A stretch of DNA of 64,000 nucleotides. Source: Coccinella septempunctata. Lineage: Eukaryota > Arthropoda > Insecta > Coleoptera > Coccinellidae. The DNA is taken from assembly GCF_907165205.1 (NCBI RefSeq), contig NC_058193.1, positions 17,807,521 through 17,871,520 of the forward strand, given 5' to 3'. The notes under the pieces are model-generated. The model was not told where the DNA came from. It worked only from the letters and a program-made list of their open reading frames with translations, and ran no database searches. The position numbers were made by a program, and so were the translations under genes. This document shows positions 46,566-57,745 of the stretch, one piece after another (the first letter of the stretch is position 1; each line of letters starts with the position of its first letter).

Positions 46566-47114
46566 TACGAGGGGTGTTCTAGTAATCAAACCCTAAATCA
46601 GGAATTTTTTGCATGCCAACATGAGATTTGTATGCAGGGGCGTTGTTCTGCGAAAACAAAACACCTTTGGATAGCTTTCCGCTTTCCGCGTCTTTTCTTT
46701 TTAATTTTTTCCCGTAGTTTGGTCAGTAATGTCGAATAGTAATCTCCGGTTATTGTTCCACCCTCATCCGAAAAATCAATCATGATTACTCCATGGCAAT
46801 CCCAAAAAACGGAAGCAAGAACTTTTCCAGCAGATTTTTGGACACGAAACTTCTTAGGTCTTGGAGAACCAGAGTGTAGCCACTCCATCGATTGTTGCTT
46901 TGTTTCTAGATCGTAGAAATGTACCCAAGTCTCATCCATAGTAACAATTCGGTTTAAAAGAAGTCTACATCGTTTTCAAATCGAGCACAGATCGAACGCG
47001 ATGCTTCTACCCTTGCACGCTTTTGGTCAACATTTGTTCGTTACTATGGTAACGCAATATTTTTTTTATGCATGGAACTGGTATAGGCTATCTAGATATC
47101 AATACATCCCCTTA
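46566..47114 (-). mobile_element. Internally deleted mariner derivative, copy 2
   Basis: The minus-strand 5' end, GGGGATGTATTGATATCTAG, and the GCGTTACCATAGTAACG palindrome match copy 1 (28060 onward). The sequence then jumps from ACGAACAA directly to ATGTTGACCAAAAGCG, omitting the coding N terminus (about 450 bp of copy 1). At the other end, TTAGGGTTTGA runs into GAACACCCCTCGTA, which is the terminal inverted repeat, whereas copy 1 reads GAACACCCCCCTTATTC inside the coding region there. TA flanks both ends (46566-46567 and 47113-47114). Confidence 0.85.
46598..47035 (-). pseudogene. Internal piece of mariner transposase
   Basis: An open frame of 113 codons (46939-46598) reads MDETWVHFYDLETKQQSMEW, then HSGSPRPKKFRVQKSAGK and FWDCHGVIMIDF, ending in a shifted reading after KKRRGK. 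It retains Tyr and Trp where copy 1 has stops, so it is closer to the ancestral sequence there. The first catalytic Asp (MDETW) is present. The third is deleted, so it cannot encode an enzyme. Confidence 0.8.
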
Positions 47115-48642
47115 GTTGCTAGAAATGTCCCCTTGATTCTAATACTTCTCACATTTTCTGATATATTCGAAACGTTATAGAAAATGGAAAGACTTATTTC
47201 TAATTTGATGAATGTTCATTAATTATTCTAGTCTAGATATTTGAAAAATAGAATTCTTCAAATGAGGTCTAGGAAAAAATCACAGAGTGGAATATATCAA
47301 GGCCAATGAGCTAATCCTGAAACACATTCCTTAGAGTAGCTAGGATTTCTACAGCTGTTGAAAATAACTATTGGCGATTCATCAAAATTCAATTTAGCTG
47401 TAAAAAGGCATAACATTCTGCTATTCAAGGCCCATCGTAGAAAATAGGTCCAAAAATTTGCCTTCGATTGATGCATACTAAACTCTAATGTTTTAGGATG
47501 CTACAAGGGTAGGTAATCAATATTTTCAATTTCTTAAAACATGACAATCTTTATGGAAACAAATTGATGTCTTTAATTCAAAATCGTGTTGCATATATGC
47601 CAACGAAGACTCCAGCCACTTGAGATGAAATCCGTACAATGGTTCGTGGAGCTGCTGTCATCAAATTTTTATTATTGCTGAATAAATCTTAGGTTTTATA
47701 CATACCTCTTCTATGGATAACGTCAACAAATCGCGAAACAGGACTTTGGAAAGATTGATATGTAATAATCTACAGCACCTCTATGAAGTAGATGCAACAT
47801 TCAAGAATAGAATATTTCCACTTCTTCGATTTTCTCCCTAATTTGAAGTACGATTCAATAGTAGATAGGGATAGGAATGATTTTTCCTCGTCCGTAAAAA
47901 CCATCCTTATCATTTGAATACAACAATTCAAAATGCTAACTTAACAGTTCATCTGAAAAATAGTACAGCAGACGCTAAGAATTATGTTTAGATTCAGAAT
48001 ATAGACATTCAAAATTCCTTAGCCAACTTGACGACGAATTTTTTTGAATACATGTTATATTCCAGTTCTGTGATCGAAATTTCATAATTTATTGAAGATC
48101 TTAAGATGAGTCTGGACTTTAAAGGCCTACAGGGAGGTCAATCCTTCTGAAATGGACTATAGCAGTTTTTTTGAAATTCGTTTTATTCTCGTAGCCATGG
48201 TAACTACGTTAGAATTACCGTAATGAAGAATGTAGCCAATTCGAAAGTAAATTTATTTCCAGTGAAAAAACTATGTGCTTCTCTTTGAAATTCCGAAGTT
48301 GATAGACATTTGGCTCTAACTGTTACTGTTGTTTTGATGAAAATATTTCAGAAATTTGATAACTATTTTGAGGGTCCTTATTGGTCTGGGTTAAACAAGT
48401 TAAAGATACTCAATTTAACGAAATGCCAACGTTTCGAATTATTTAAAATCGTCTTCAGGGCTTTACAATAGATGGTACAACATTAAAAAGTTATTTAAAG
48501 AAGATGGCGTTATAAATCAACAAGAAAAGTTTTACAACAAATTGGAAGAAAACACATATAAAAAGTTTTTATATATGAACAATGAAGATGTAAAGAATAG
48601 TATATAACATTACTAGCAAGGTAAGAGGGTTTTTACTGGCCA
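47115..48642. other. Unassigned sequence with a possible transposase scrap
   Basis: Plus-strand reading near 47590-47660 gives PTKTPAT, a stop, and DEIRTMVRGAA, which faintly resembles the C-terminal end of DUF4817-type transposases. A block near 48058-48105 (TATTCCAGTTCTGTGAT...ATTGAAGATCTT) recurs at about 41767-41814. Confidence 0.35.
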
Positions 48643-49281
48643 ATGGAGGATATAACTGACGAGCCGCAGGCGAAAATTGTAACAATATTTGGGATTTTTG
48701 GATGTTGTCGATGTGACGAAATTCTCTCTTTAAACATGAATGATGTAGAAGATATGGGAAAATACGTTATTGTGACATTGCGGCAAACAAAAAATTTTAC
48801 AACAAGAAGATTCATCATAACCGATGATGGCTGCAGCTTCAAGCCCTGCATGTTATACAGAAAATATGTAAATCTTCGGCCTCCTGAAACAGAAAGCCTA
48901 AGATTTTTTTTAACATATCGACATGGAAAGTGCATTTCCCTTAATGCTGGCCAGCACGCTATTGGTGGTGTCCCAAAGCAAATAGCGAAATATTTAGGTT
49001 TAAAAGACCCAGAGTTATACACCGGCCACTCTTTTCGCAGAACTGGAGCCACTATTGTTGCGGATTCGGGTGGAGATATTTTAGCACTAAAGCGTGCAGG
49101 AGGGTGGAAGAGCACCGAAATTGCGATGAGTTATGTCGATGATTCGGTCAACAAAAAAATCGAAATATTTAGCAAATTATTTGGTAGTAAGGAGAGTACA
49201 AATGTGCTGCAGTCGTCGAGTTCAGCAGTTTGTGAGTCAACAGATGGTTCATCATCATCAGTATCAACTCTTTCATCATAA
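48643..49281 (+). CDS. Crypton-type tyrosine recombinase, catalytic domain
   Basis: The 212-residue uninterrupted frame carries the tyrosine recombinase signature: Arg23 in GCCRCDEIL, His129 and Arg132 in GHSFRRTGAT, Trp155 in GGWKS and the nucleophile Tyr164 in SYVDDS. The spacing and text (YRKYVNLRPP, FFLTYRHGKCI, KYLGLKDPELYTGHSFRR) match the Crypton-like recombinases I know from insect genomes. These cut and rejoin DNA through a 3'-phosphotyrosine link. The tail after residue 180 is Ser-rich. The N-terminal core-binding domain is missing: an in-frame TAA stands at 48622 and no upstream exon was recognised, so this is either a 5'-truncated copy, a last exon or a domesticated fragment. The long minus-strand frame at 48633-49115 is a shadow. 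Confidence 0.82.
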   Translation: MEDITDEPQAKIVTIFGIFGCCRCDEILSLNMNDVEDMGKYVIVTLRQTKNFTTRRFIITDDGCSFKPCMLYRKYVNLRPPETESLRFFLTYRHGKCISLNAGQHAIGGVPKQIAKYLGLKDPELYTGHSFRRTGATIVADSGGDILALKRAGGWKSTEIAMSYVDDSVNKKIEIFSKLFGSKESTNVLQSSSSAVCESTDGSSSSVSTLSS

Positions 49282-49487
49282 AAAATCTGTGTTACTGGAA
49301 ATAACAATTGTACCATGATTTTCAACATATATGACGATAAAACAAAATTTTCTAATGTAAATAATACTACTAACTTGTAAAAATTTTGCAAGTTAACTGT
49401 CAGTTTTACAAGTTAGTGACTTGATAAAATGAACTTTCTTGATTAATATTGTGTTTTTGGAAACTGTGTGTTTACAAATGAGAAACA

Positions 49488-49493
49488 AATAAA
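49488..49493 (+). promoter_or_regulatory. AATAAA polyadenylation signal downstream of the recombinase
   Basis: AATAAA lies about 205 bp after the recombinase stop on the same strand. In AT-rich DNA such a match is easily random, so it is only supportive. Confidence 0.35.
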
Positions 49494-49499
49494 AGCGTT

Positions 49500-51384
49500 A
49501 TAATCTCAGAGCTTTTCTTCAATATTATATTCGCGTTACCTGGAATGGCAGAACTGACACTTTATAATAAATTTTGAAGTTTTTTCCAAGAAAAATCAAT
49601 TGATATTTCATTTTACGTTTCAAATTAGTTACTCGGAACATTAAATAAAATAGATCAATCAGCTTGTAAAATTTCCCAAAATTGATTTATCACCCCATAT
49701 AAATTGTGTGCTGCTGAGCTGATAGCAGGTATAATAATAGGGCTTCCAAAGTATGACAAAATGAAAACACTGAAACTGACACTGATCTCATTTTGGCCCT
49801 TAGAGTATGAATACTCGGAATCTCAAACTGAATAATATGCTAAACCTTGCTATGACTTGAAACATGACCTTGAAAGTGAAATTTGACTCAATTAAAAAAA
49901 GCGGAACAAGAAATTGTGATGCGAAAAATTGAACATACAGAAATCATTATCTGGGGTGGGTTGTTATGAGAGTGCAACTAAAGTATATTTATATCCATTC
50001 TTTAGTTTTATCTCTGGTATTGTTCTAAGTCTAAGAGCTATTTGACAGTGACATGTGAAACTCAAGTTTTCTCATAAACGTTGGAGATATAAATACATCA
50101 AATTTGGTTCGTAGAAAAATGGGGTGATGTGCGGAACAAACCAGTATAGAAACGCAGAACTGTGATCAGAAGATAAAAGTCTGTCATAATGACCCAGATT
50201 GACACCGCATTGCTTGTTTCCAGTGAGATAGTGGCTGAATGATAGATTGCCCTGCTAGAAGAGATGGATTAGTCGAAGGGGAGCTGAATTGCTGCTACAA
50301 AGTTCACCCTACTGCACAAACGGATGATTGAAAAAACATAGTTTTAGAAGTTTAAAGGGGGACATTGGGAATGTTGAAGAGGAGATCTGTCTATTGCTTA
50401 TGTAATAAACCAAAGCATACCTTTTATTATGCAAAATACTTATTTCTACTCATGTGCGTTTTTTTTCCCGTTTCCGTTGGGAAAATAGCTCAATTTTTTT
50501 AATTTTGCCACTATAAAATTGAGAGTAAAGAATAATGTATACAGAAGGAGGAATCATCAATGGCATCTCTCGTAAAATAGAAATATCTCATTATCTCAGC
50601 ATTAGGGAAGCTGTAGTGCAATTACAGTCAAGGTTTGAAAATTCACCTCGGGAATTGAATTGTTATGAGTTTTTCTTGGTTCTAGAATTCTGAGAGGTGA
50701 ATTTCTTGATAAAAAATAGTATATATCATTGTGCGGTGAATAAATGAGAGAAATATAAAGTGGAACTTTGTCATATAGTTTTAATTTTTTGATGTTCGAA
50801 AAAAATTCTTTTTGCTGCATTCCGTCTACAGCGGAATGAAGCTAGAGGCTTAAATCATGATTTACCATTTTCATATACCCAAAAACGAAGGGAAAATAGA
50901 ATACTGATCAATTAGCGTTGTTTTCATTCCGTCGGAATATCCTTGCGCCGAAGGGCTGAAATACCATTCACACATATTACGGTATTCGACTCCTATTAGG
51001 GTCATTGTAGGCCTTTGTTTTTATATAATTATGAGTTTCGGCTTTTGTTGAATTCACATTTGTCACGACAAATGGAAATAAAATGATAACATAGCAGCGT
51101 ATTGCGAAATAAATATCGGAAACAAAAGCGGCAGTCCTCTTCCATGGGAATACCGCTGTTTGTTTCACTTCGGGTTCATCAGTAGAATTTTATGAAGAAG
51201 GCTTCAGAAATAGGTGTCTGACCTGTGGTTCTGTTGAAGGACTTCATTACACTATATGTATAGTAGTAGTATAGATATAGTAGTTTCAAAAAATACATCA
51301 TAAATACAATATAGAGTTATATCGATTTCACATCAACAAAATTTCATGGATTGAAAAAAAATACTGTCACAGGCAGAGAGAAAA
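49500..51384. other. Unassigned sequence
   Basis: No recognisable coding and no paired long repeat was found. Confidence 0.45.
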
Positions 51385-51945
51385 TACACACACAGGCAAA
51401 TTTAAAGGAACGGAGATATACTTTCGTAAATGAAAGGTATTTTTGCTTTATTTGGTTTTTGTGCCTTCTAATGTCTAGAAGCTGTGCCATTCTTACACAA
51501 TTGTAATTCATTTTGCACATGTTTATCAATTTAGTCAACGTCGAAGCCAAATCAAAGCGAAAATATCTGTCGATTGATACATTACATTTGAAATGCATAT
51601 ATTCTCCAAGTAGAATTTCCTAGTTTTTCCGTAAGTAATTGTTTGAGTTTAGTTGGTTTTTGTTTACTATCATTACTTTGATTGTGAAACTGTAAATAAC
51701 ACGACTCTACAAAAAATTTTTCGTTCTTTGTCCTAACGTTTATACTAGGATTTTCCGGTTAATTATCCAAAAAAACGAAAAGAAAATACCTTTTTTTGCT
51801 ATAAAGTTTGCTTTTGTGATAGTTATAGTATTAATACTCATTCTTCATGTTTTTTTATAATTTTTAATAATTCAAAAAGCGCGCGATGAGAGTGGGGTGT
51901 TTACCCTTACAAAGTGTCTCTAGTGAGCACTCGCGTCATAAACAA

Positions 51946-52084
51946 CAGCTGTATTCGGGTTCGGCTTTCGGACGTTCCGAGAATGGTTCTAGAACTGCGC
52001 AGAGGATTTAATACTAGGGCGCAACAGTTTTGCTCAGTCCTAGAACAATTCTCGGACTGTCAGAAAGCCGAACCCGAATACAGC
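51946..52084. repeat. Hairpin MITE inside the Tc1 element
   Basis: GCTGTATTCGGGTTCGGCTT then CCGAGAATGGTTCTAGAACTG pairs with CAGTCCTAGAACAATTCTCGG and AAAGCCGAACCCGAATACAGC. The arms are about 50 bp and the loop about 35 bases. It is GC-richer than its surroundings. Confidence 0.8.
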
Positions 52085-52124
52085 CAAGGATAAGGTGTTG
52101 TTTACAAGCCCAGACAAACATCAA

Positions 52125-52319
52125 ATGTCGTCAAGAAAGTGTAAATACGATGCTGATGCATTTTGTTTTATATGTGGTCAATTTATTATAATTCGTGACG
52201 TGAAATACGAATGAAAGATATTTCACGTTCTCTCTGAAGCCTATAAAGCATATTTTGACTTTCCTGTTTGGAATCAAGACAAGCCATGGGCTCTACATGT
52301 TGCTTGTAGTTATTGTAAA
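52125..52319 (+). pseudogene. Zinc-binding N-terminal domain fragment of an unidentified transposon-associated protein
   Basis: ATG 52125 gives MSSRKCKYDADAFCFICGQF, an in-frame TGA at 52212, then in the same frame SEAYKAYFDFPVWNQDKPWA, LHVACSYCK and a stop. The C-x2-C ... AYxAYF ... NQDKPWAxHxxCxxC pattern is one I recall at the start of many arthropod and cnidarian proteins annotated without function. The pairs of cysteines and the His suggest a treble-clef or FLYWCH-like zinc site. It does not belong to the Tc1 transposase, and it is in the region interrupting that element. One stop within otherwise collinear text indicates decay. Confidence 0.6.
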
Positions 52320-52456
52320 TGATATCGTTGAATCAGTCTCCTAAACACAGAAGCGAACTTTTTCATGCCATATATTTTTTTTTCGTCTAATTAGGAACTG
52401 AACTATTGAAATTTTATACTTTGCAGTCAAAGTCAAATTTGGTGTTGACCCGTGTA

Positions 52457-53403
52457 ATGAGTGATTCAGCACCCACTGAAATCGCTAGGGCAGTACCAAT
52501 GATCGAAAATGGTCGATCTTACAATGATGTTGCCAACATGTTTGGGGAATCAAAATCGACGATCCATCGTAGTGTTATGCGATGGAGGCAATCTGGAGAG
52601 TATGTGGGGTCACGAAGTCAAGGCACTAAACGCTCAATCACTGCCATAGATGACCGATTTATCACATTGCAAACACTCCGCAATAGGCCTCGAACCGCTG
52701 TTCAAACAAGAAACGAATTGGAAGAAGTTCGTGGAACCACCATAAGTGAGCCTACAGTGAGTCAAAGAAGTTGATTTGATGGCATATAGGTCAAAAAAAG
52801 CACCACAACTCCAGAGACGTCATCGAGTAGTGCGACTAACTTTTGTGCGAGAACACCAAAATTGGAATGATCTCTGGGATAAAGTTTTGTTCACGGATGA
52901 GAGCCGTTTCTGTGTAAATTCAATAGATAGGAGGAAAAGATTGTATTGTCATCCAGGAGAACAAAATGAACAATTTAATTTTACTCCTACTGTCTCTTTC
53001 GGTGGAGGCTCAATTATGCTGTGGGGTTGCGTATGTTTAGGGGCACGCACAGAGTTGGTGGTTATTGATGGCGGTGCTTTAACGGCAGATATGTACATAA
53101 GGGATATTCTGCAAGATCATGTGATACCTTTTTTCCCCATTTATCCGGGCAGATTTTCCCTTGATGCAAGACAATGCTCGCCCGCACGCAGCTCGTTGTG
53201 TAACTGAATATTTAAATCAGGTTCAAATACCGACAATGAATTGGCCTGTATGTTTTCCAGACATGAATCCAATTGAACATGTCTGGGACATGCTAGGTAG
53301 ACGACTTAAATCAATAATTCCTGCTGTTCGAAACTTGGAAGAAGCAAGAGCTGCTTTGATGGAAATATGGGAGAATTTGCCTCAAGAAATGATCAACTTA
53401 TAA
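52457..53403 (+). pseudogene. Tc1-like transposase, two frameshifts
   Basis: From ATG 52457: MSDSAPTEIARAVPMIENGR, a paired-type helix-turn-helix (SYNDVANMFGESKSTIHRSV), then a frame change near 52770 into KKAPQLQRRHRVVRL...NDLWDKVLFTDESRFCV (first Asp). A second change near 53150 leads into LMQDNARPHAARCVTEYL (second Asp) and DMNPIEHVWDMLGRRLKS (catalytic Glu), ending at TAA 53401. All three catalytic residues of the DD34E triad survive, and the total length of about 315 residues is near the family norm of about 340. Only two single-base shifts separate it from an open frame, so the copy is fairly recent. It would excise and insert the element at TA. Confidence 0.9.
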
Positions 53404-53682
53404 AGACTTGTGGAGGAAACACACGTTATTAAAAAAAATGCTCCTTGTTATTTTGTGTTACCATTAAATGTTTAAGACGACAATAAGTACCTATACAATT
53501 AAGTTTTCAATTTTTAGACAGGCTCCAACAGCACATGAAGCAGTGTAAAACAAATTGAAATCAACTAAACCATTCGTTGAATTTCCCTGTTGAATGATTC
53601 TTTTCAAATGTGCCGCAAAAAAAAGTTACGAGGAAAAATAATACTATTCATCTCCGTTCCTTTAAATTTGCCGGTGTGTCTA

Positions 53683-54351
53683 TATTGGAGGTTTTATGAG
53701 GTGAAAGTTTCATTTCATTATTTCAGCAGTGGCCTAATTATGGATTTGTTAGGCAGTATTTTTCTTCAAAATTTCTACACAACGCATGACTGGTTACACT
53801 GGCCACAAGTTAGTCTTATTTTTTTTGAGACGAAAAACCTTATATCAGCGTCAATATTAGTGCCGTGAGGATAATACTGTTAACTCCTCTTGAATAGTTG
53901 AGGGTTTTCTATGCTGTAAAGATATCGAATCGAAGTATGTCCTATTTCCTCTGTGAAATGAAAGTTTTCAGTCACTTGAACAGCAAGAGAATGTCATCGA
54001 TTTGAAGGGTTTCGAGCAAACATAGCTGCAGGCACACATATTTTCAGCAGCTCAGGTCAGTTTCCATAAATATATCACCAGAATAAAAATATATCTAGTA
54101 TTTTTTCTGTTTCTGCTGTACGGTAATTGTGTATCGTTTTTTATTATTTACTCTATTTTGAATCGCGTTCTTAATGGCTCATAGTTGGGGAGCCCAAGAG
54201 GGAAATTCAAGATTTACTCGAGCGTGACAATAAGGGGAGATACCTTGGGCTTTGCGTACCTCTACCAAAAATTAGACCTGTATACAGAGGGAATTGTCTA
54301 GGACATCCTGTCAGAGTAGTGAAAACAAACGATTATTGTACATACTCGGGC
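53683..54351. other. Unassigned sequence
   Basis: The 92-codon frame at 53590-53868 begins inside the Tc1 end and runs into flanking DNA, and I give it no meaning. Nothing else was recognised. Confidence 0.45.
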
Positions 54352-54390
54352 GGGTCAGATTGAGATATATGTGGTTGATTACCTGTTGAA

Positions 54391-54552
<162 letters not shown>

Positions 54553-54746
54553 TCTCAATCTGACAATTTAGGCGTGACGAAAATATGCGGTAGGGCGCCA
54601 AACTTGCACCAAAAAAGTAACTTCGTTTGAAGCTAATAATTCAAGAATAACGAAAAAAATATAATCAGACAGTTTCAGCAAACCGAAACAATAAAAATTG
54701 GCCATAAAAGTCACAAAAATCAGTTTTTTTGAAGTATCTACTCTCC

Positions 54747-55042
54747 TGGGCTTTAAATTGTTTCCGCATTCATAATAGAAGTTGTAGAGCATAACATTTT
54801 CTACAAATTTTGTCCGAAGCAATTTTTCCTACGTAAGAACGTTTTCGAGATATATGGCGATGAATGTACATTAGATTGGGTTTCCACATTGACCTTGGTC
54901 TTTCACATGTGTGGCTAAGCTCTTAGCACTTATCGCGCTCTAGTTCGAAAACGTTTAATGGTATTAAAAATTGCTTCGGACCCAAGTTGCATAGAATTTT
55001 ATTATCTACAACTTTCATAATCAATATAGAAACGATTAGAGG
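54747..55042. repeat. Diverged inverted repeat with arms of about 100 bp
   Basis: AGAAGTTGTAGAGCATAACA, then TTTGTCCGAAGCAATTTTT and AACGTTTTCGA, is mirrored by TCGAAAACGTT, AAAAATTGCTTCGGACCCAA and TTATTATCTACAACTTTC. The spacer is about 70 bases. It is an old foldback-type element without coding. Confidence 0.65.
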
Positions 55043-55100
55043 TAAGGTAGTGGGATATTTAAAAAAAAGCCTTTTTATTCTTCAAACTGTCAGATTAAGA

Positions 55101-56326
55101 AAACTCCAATGATTAGGGACAGATTAATGGGCCAACACGTCTGCAACACTGAGATTAACCATCTTTATGGAAATCTGACATGCATGCCTTTCGTCAAGTC
55201 CGAATTCTCAGTCTCTTGAAATGTAACTTCCTTAGGGTCCAATTAACATTTCCTAGAAAAATCTGACACTCCATTTTGAACTCTTTTGTACGGCCAGCCC
55301 CACCACGCAAACTGTCTACATGAATTTTTTATCAGAGGCACGTTGGGCTTATACAGTATCTTAATATGACACGCTCGAGTATGTACACCCGGCGATTTTT
55401 TTTTACATCTTTGAAAACCTGCGACGCTTTTCCCACCGCTGAAAGTGCATACATCATAAAACATTTTTTTCTTTCTACCATCTAATCATCAAAATTCACT
55501 AGGTCTCCACAGTAAATTCTGATTCAGCATCGTCTTCTCCCCAAGTTTCATATAATACTTTGATGCTAAAAACACATATCCGGAATAAGATCCGTTTCAG
55601 ATTCTGATGCAGTTACCAGTTACCAGCCAGTCATCTTGCTGGAGTAAAGAGAAAACGTGGTGACTAAAATCTTGATGAGCAATCGATTCAAGCACCTATT
55701 CTCAGTCAAAATTTTTTCCATATAATAAAAATCATATTACTTCTGAAATGAATTTTCTTTGAGAAAATTTCCAAAACATGGAAATATATTTTATGATCCA
55801 GCAAGAACAGTTATTTTTTGCCAGAAAAATCTAACTAAAATTATTTCTCAAAATCCAATAAAATTTCGTATATTTTGTCCCTGATTTTCGATCGTGAACC
55901 AGCTGAACTCAGCCTCCGTTGTCCCTGTTGATACCTTGGATATCACCGGTCACACGGCTGAATTGTTACCTTGCTAGCTTAAAAGGACGTGTGAGTTACG
56001 CTGTAAAGAGAACCATAGCTGTACGAAGGTAGGTACGTAGGTTCTATAGTCTTTTTTTTTTTTGGTGTAGCAGGGGGAAAATCTGCAAACAGACGAACAC
56101 ACCCTCTCCTGAGGGGGAACAGTGTGGGGATTCTCACTCTCTGAGCTCGAGACCCACTAAAAACCCTTAACTGCTTCTTCATAGGTTCCGGGCATTTTGC
56201 CTATTAACCAGTTGACTCTTATGGTTTCTGGACTCTCACACGATCGTAGTCTTTAGAATATAAAAAACTCATTTATATTCATTCTAACGATTCTTTTATG
56301 AATGCTCCAATCAGCTCAAGGGATTC
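55101..56326. other. Unassigned sequence
   Basis: The GC-richer segment 56060-56165 (GCAGGGGGAAAATCTGC, CTCTCCTGAGGGGGAAC) looks like part of a repeat, but I cannot place it. No host gene was recognised. Confidence 0.4.
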
Positions 56327-56508
56327 ATGCCTACCATAGGCGTAGCCAGGGTTGAGTTTCGGGGGGGGGTTTTGAAATGAAATTTTTCTGATTTTGATAT
56401 ATAAATTGAGACTTTTTGAAACTAATATTATGTAACTATATTATTTAGGGGGGGGTTAGAACCCCCAAACCCCCCCCCCCCCCCCCTGGCTACGCCCGTG
56501 ATGCCAAC
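56327..56508. mobile_element. hAT MITE, 166 bp, with 8-bp target duplication
   Basis: The element occupies 56335-56500. The ends CATAGGCGTAGCCAGGG and CCCTGGCTACGCCCGTG are inverted repeats. The flanks ATGCCTAC and ATGCCAAC form an 8-bp duplication with one mismatch. Runs of G near the left and of C near the right (about 22 bases of C) belong to the TIRs. Confidence 0.85.
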
Positions 56509-57745
56509 TGAGCCTATATTTGCTCGAAACATTAGCACTGAGGAGTGATCACATATTATATGAGTACAATCCTAGAGTCTTCAAAAATATTCCATTTTCG
56601 AAATACTTTGAATGGTGGATTACTATTTACGGATTTCTTTTAGAAGGTGAAGCAGTAGAAGAATGAGAAAAAGAAGTAGAATAACCTGAAGGAAAAATAT
56701 ACCCTGAAGTTATATCCAGGAGGTGATAGTGCATGATTTATCCCAAACTAATTACATACATGTCTGGTATATTATTTGTAACAGAAAAGACAAATTCACT
56801 CAGTATCCTTATTTAGTGACAATATATGAGAACTTACTCCCAATTGAAATGCCTAATGCCACAAATTGTGAGGGAATCGTTTGACTCGACTAGATGTTCC
56901 CATATGTGGGGGACAGAATAAGGTTAGATTTCCTTCTACCAATAATGTTCTACACATGGATCCTTATAAGATCATTAGGATTAGGTCTAGACTTATACAT
57001 ATCACGCCTAAAATATTAGGTATTAGTTTTACTGAGTTGTTTGTCTGTTTACTTATCATGTCACTCTGGCAAAATATTACCCAGTTTTTTACTCCATCAT
57101 CCACACGAATGTAATTTAAAAATTTCAATTTTATCATTCTAAACAAACAACATCCTCGAAAGTGAATTGTTCAATGATTCAACTGTATCTATAAAATTTT
57201 TAGATGATTGCTTCCTTCCAGTTTGTTATTACTTACTAATTCCCAATTTACCCTCCTGTAGCTAAGTAAATGGGAAGAGAACTTGAATTATGTTTAGGTA
57301 AACGCTTATTAGAGATAATGGTTCATCTTACCTGTATCGATACAGACACCCAAGTGTATGTATGTATTCGACATGCATGTGAATTTCATAAGATGTAAAT
57401 TTCTCCCCTTATGCATGGAATAGGCATATTAGAGGTAATTGGACATATTCGAGAATTAGGAGGGATGCGATAAACACGTAAGACATGTATTACAATAATA
57501 ATTTTTGGTAGGTATAAATGATTCATTCAGTTGAAGAATGAATGTCTTAAATGAAAGAGAACTGAATTTGTAGTGGGTTGATGCTACGTATTTCGAATTT
57601 TTAGTCCTGAATTAGAATTGCTTCACACTTATAACTAGCTTCCTTATTTTATGAGTATTGATAGATAATAACGTTCATGCAACATAATCAGAAATCATTT
57701 CATATTTGCTTCAGGCTCCAAACTTCACGTAACTTGTAACAAATA
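56509..57745. other. Unassigned sequence
   Basis: No gene or paired repeat was recognised. The 77-codon frame at 56881-57114 has no family resemblance. Confidence 0.45.

Larger units (their letters stand above)
51385..53682 (+). mobile_element. Tc1-like transposon with internal insertions
   Basis: The element runs 51387-53680, with TA on both sides. The left TIR is CACACACAGGCAAATTTAAA then GGAACGGAGAT. The right inverted end reads GACACACCGGCAAATTTAAA then GGAACGGAGAT. At about 2.3 kb it is longer than the usual 1.3-1.7 kb, because 51946-52320 holds foreign sequence (a hairpin and a zinc-binding coding fragment). Confidence 0.88.

Noticed and set aside
47575..47690. Third DUF4817-type transposase remnant
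   Set aside because: Only about 20 residues are faintly similar and the catalytic signature is absent. It is kept as a remark in the flanking entry.
48633..49115. 160-codon minus-strand open frame
   Set aside because: It is the antisense shadow of the tyrosine recombinase, whose catalytic motifs are all on the plus strand.
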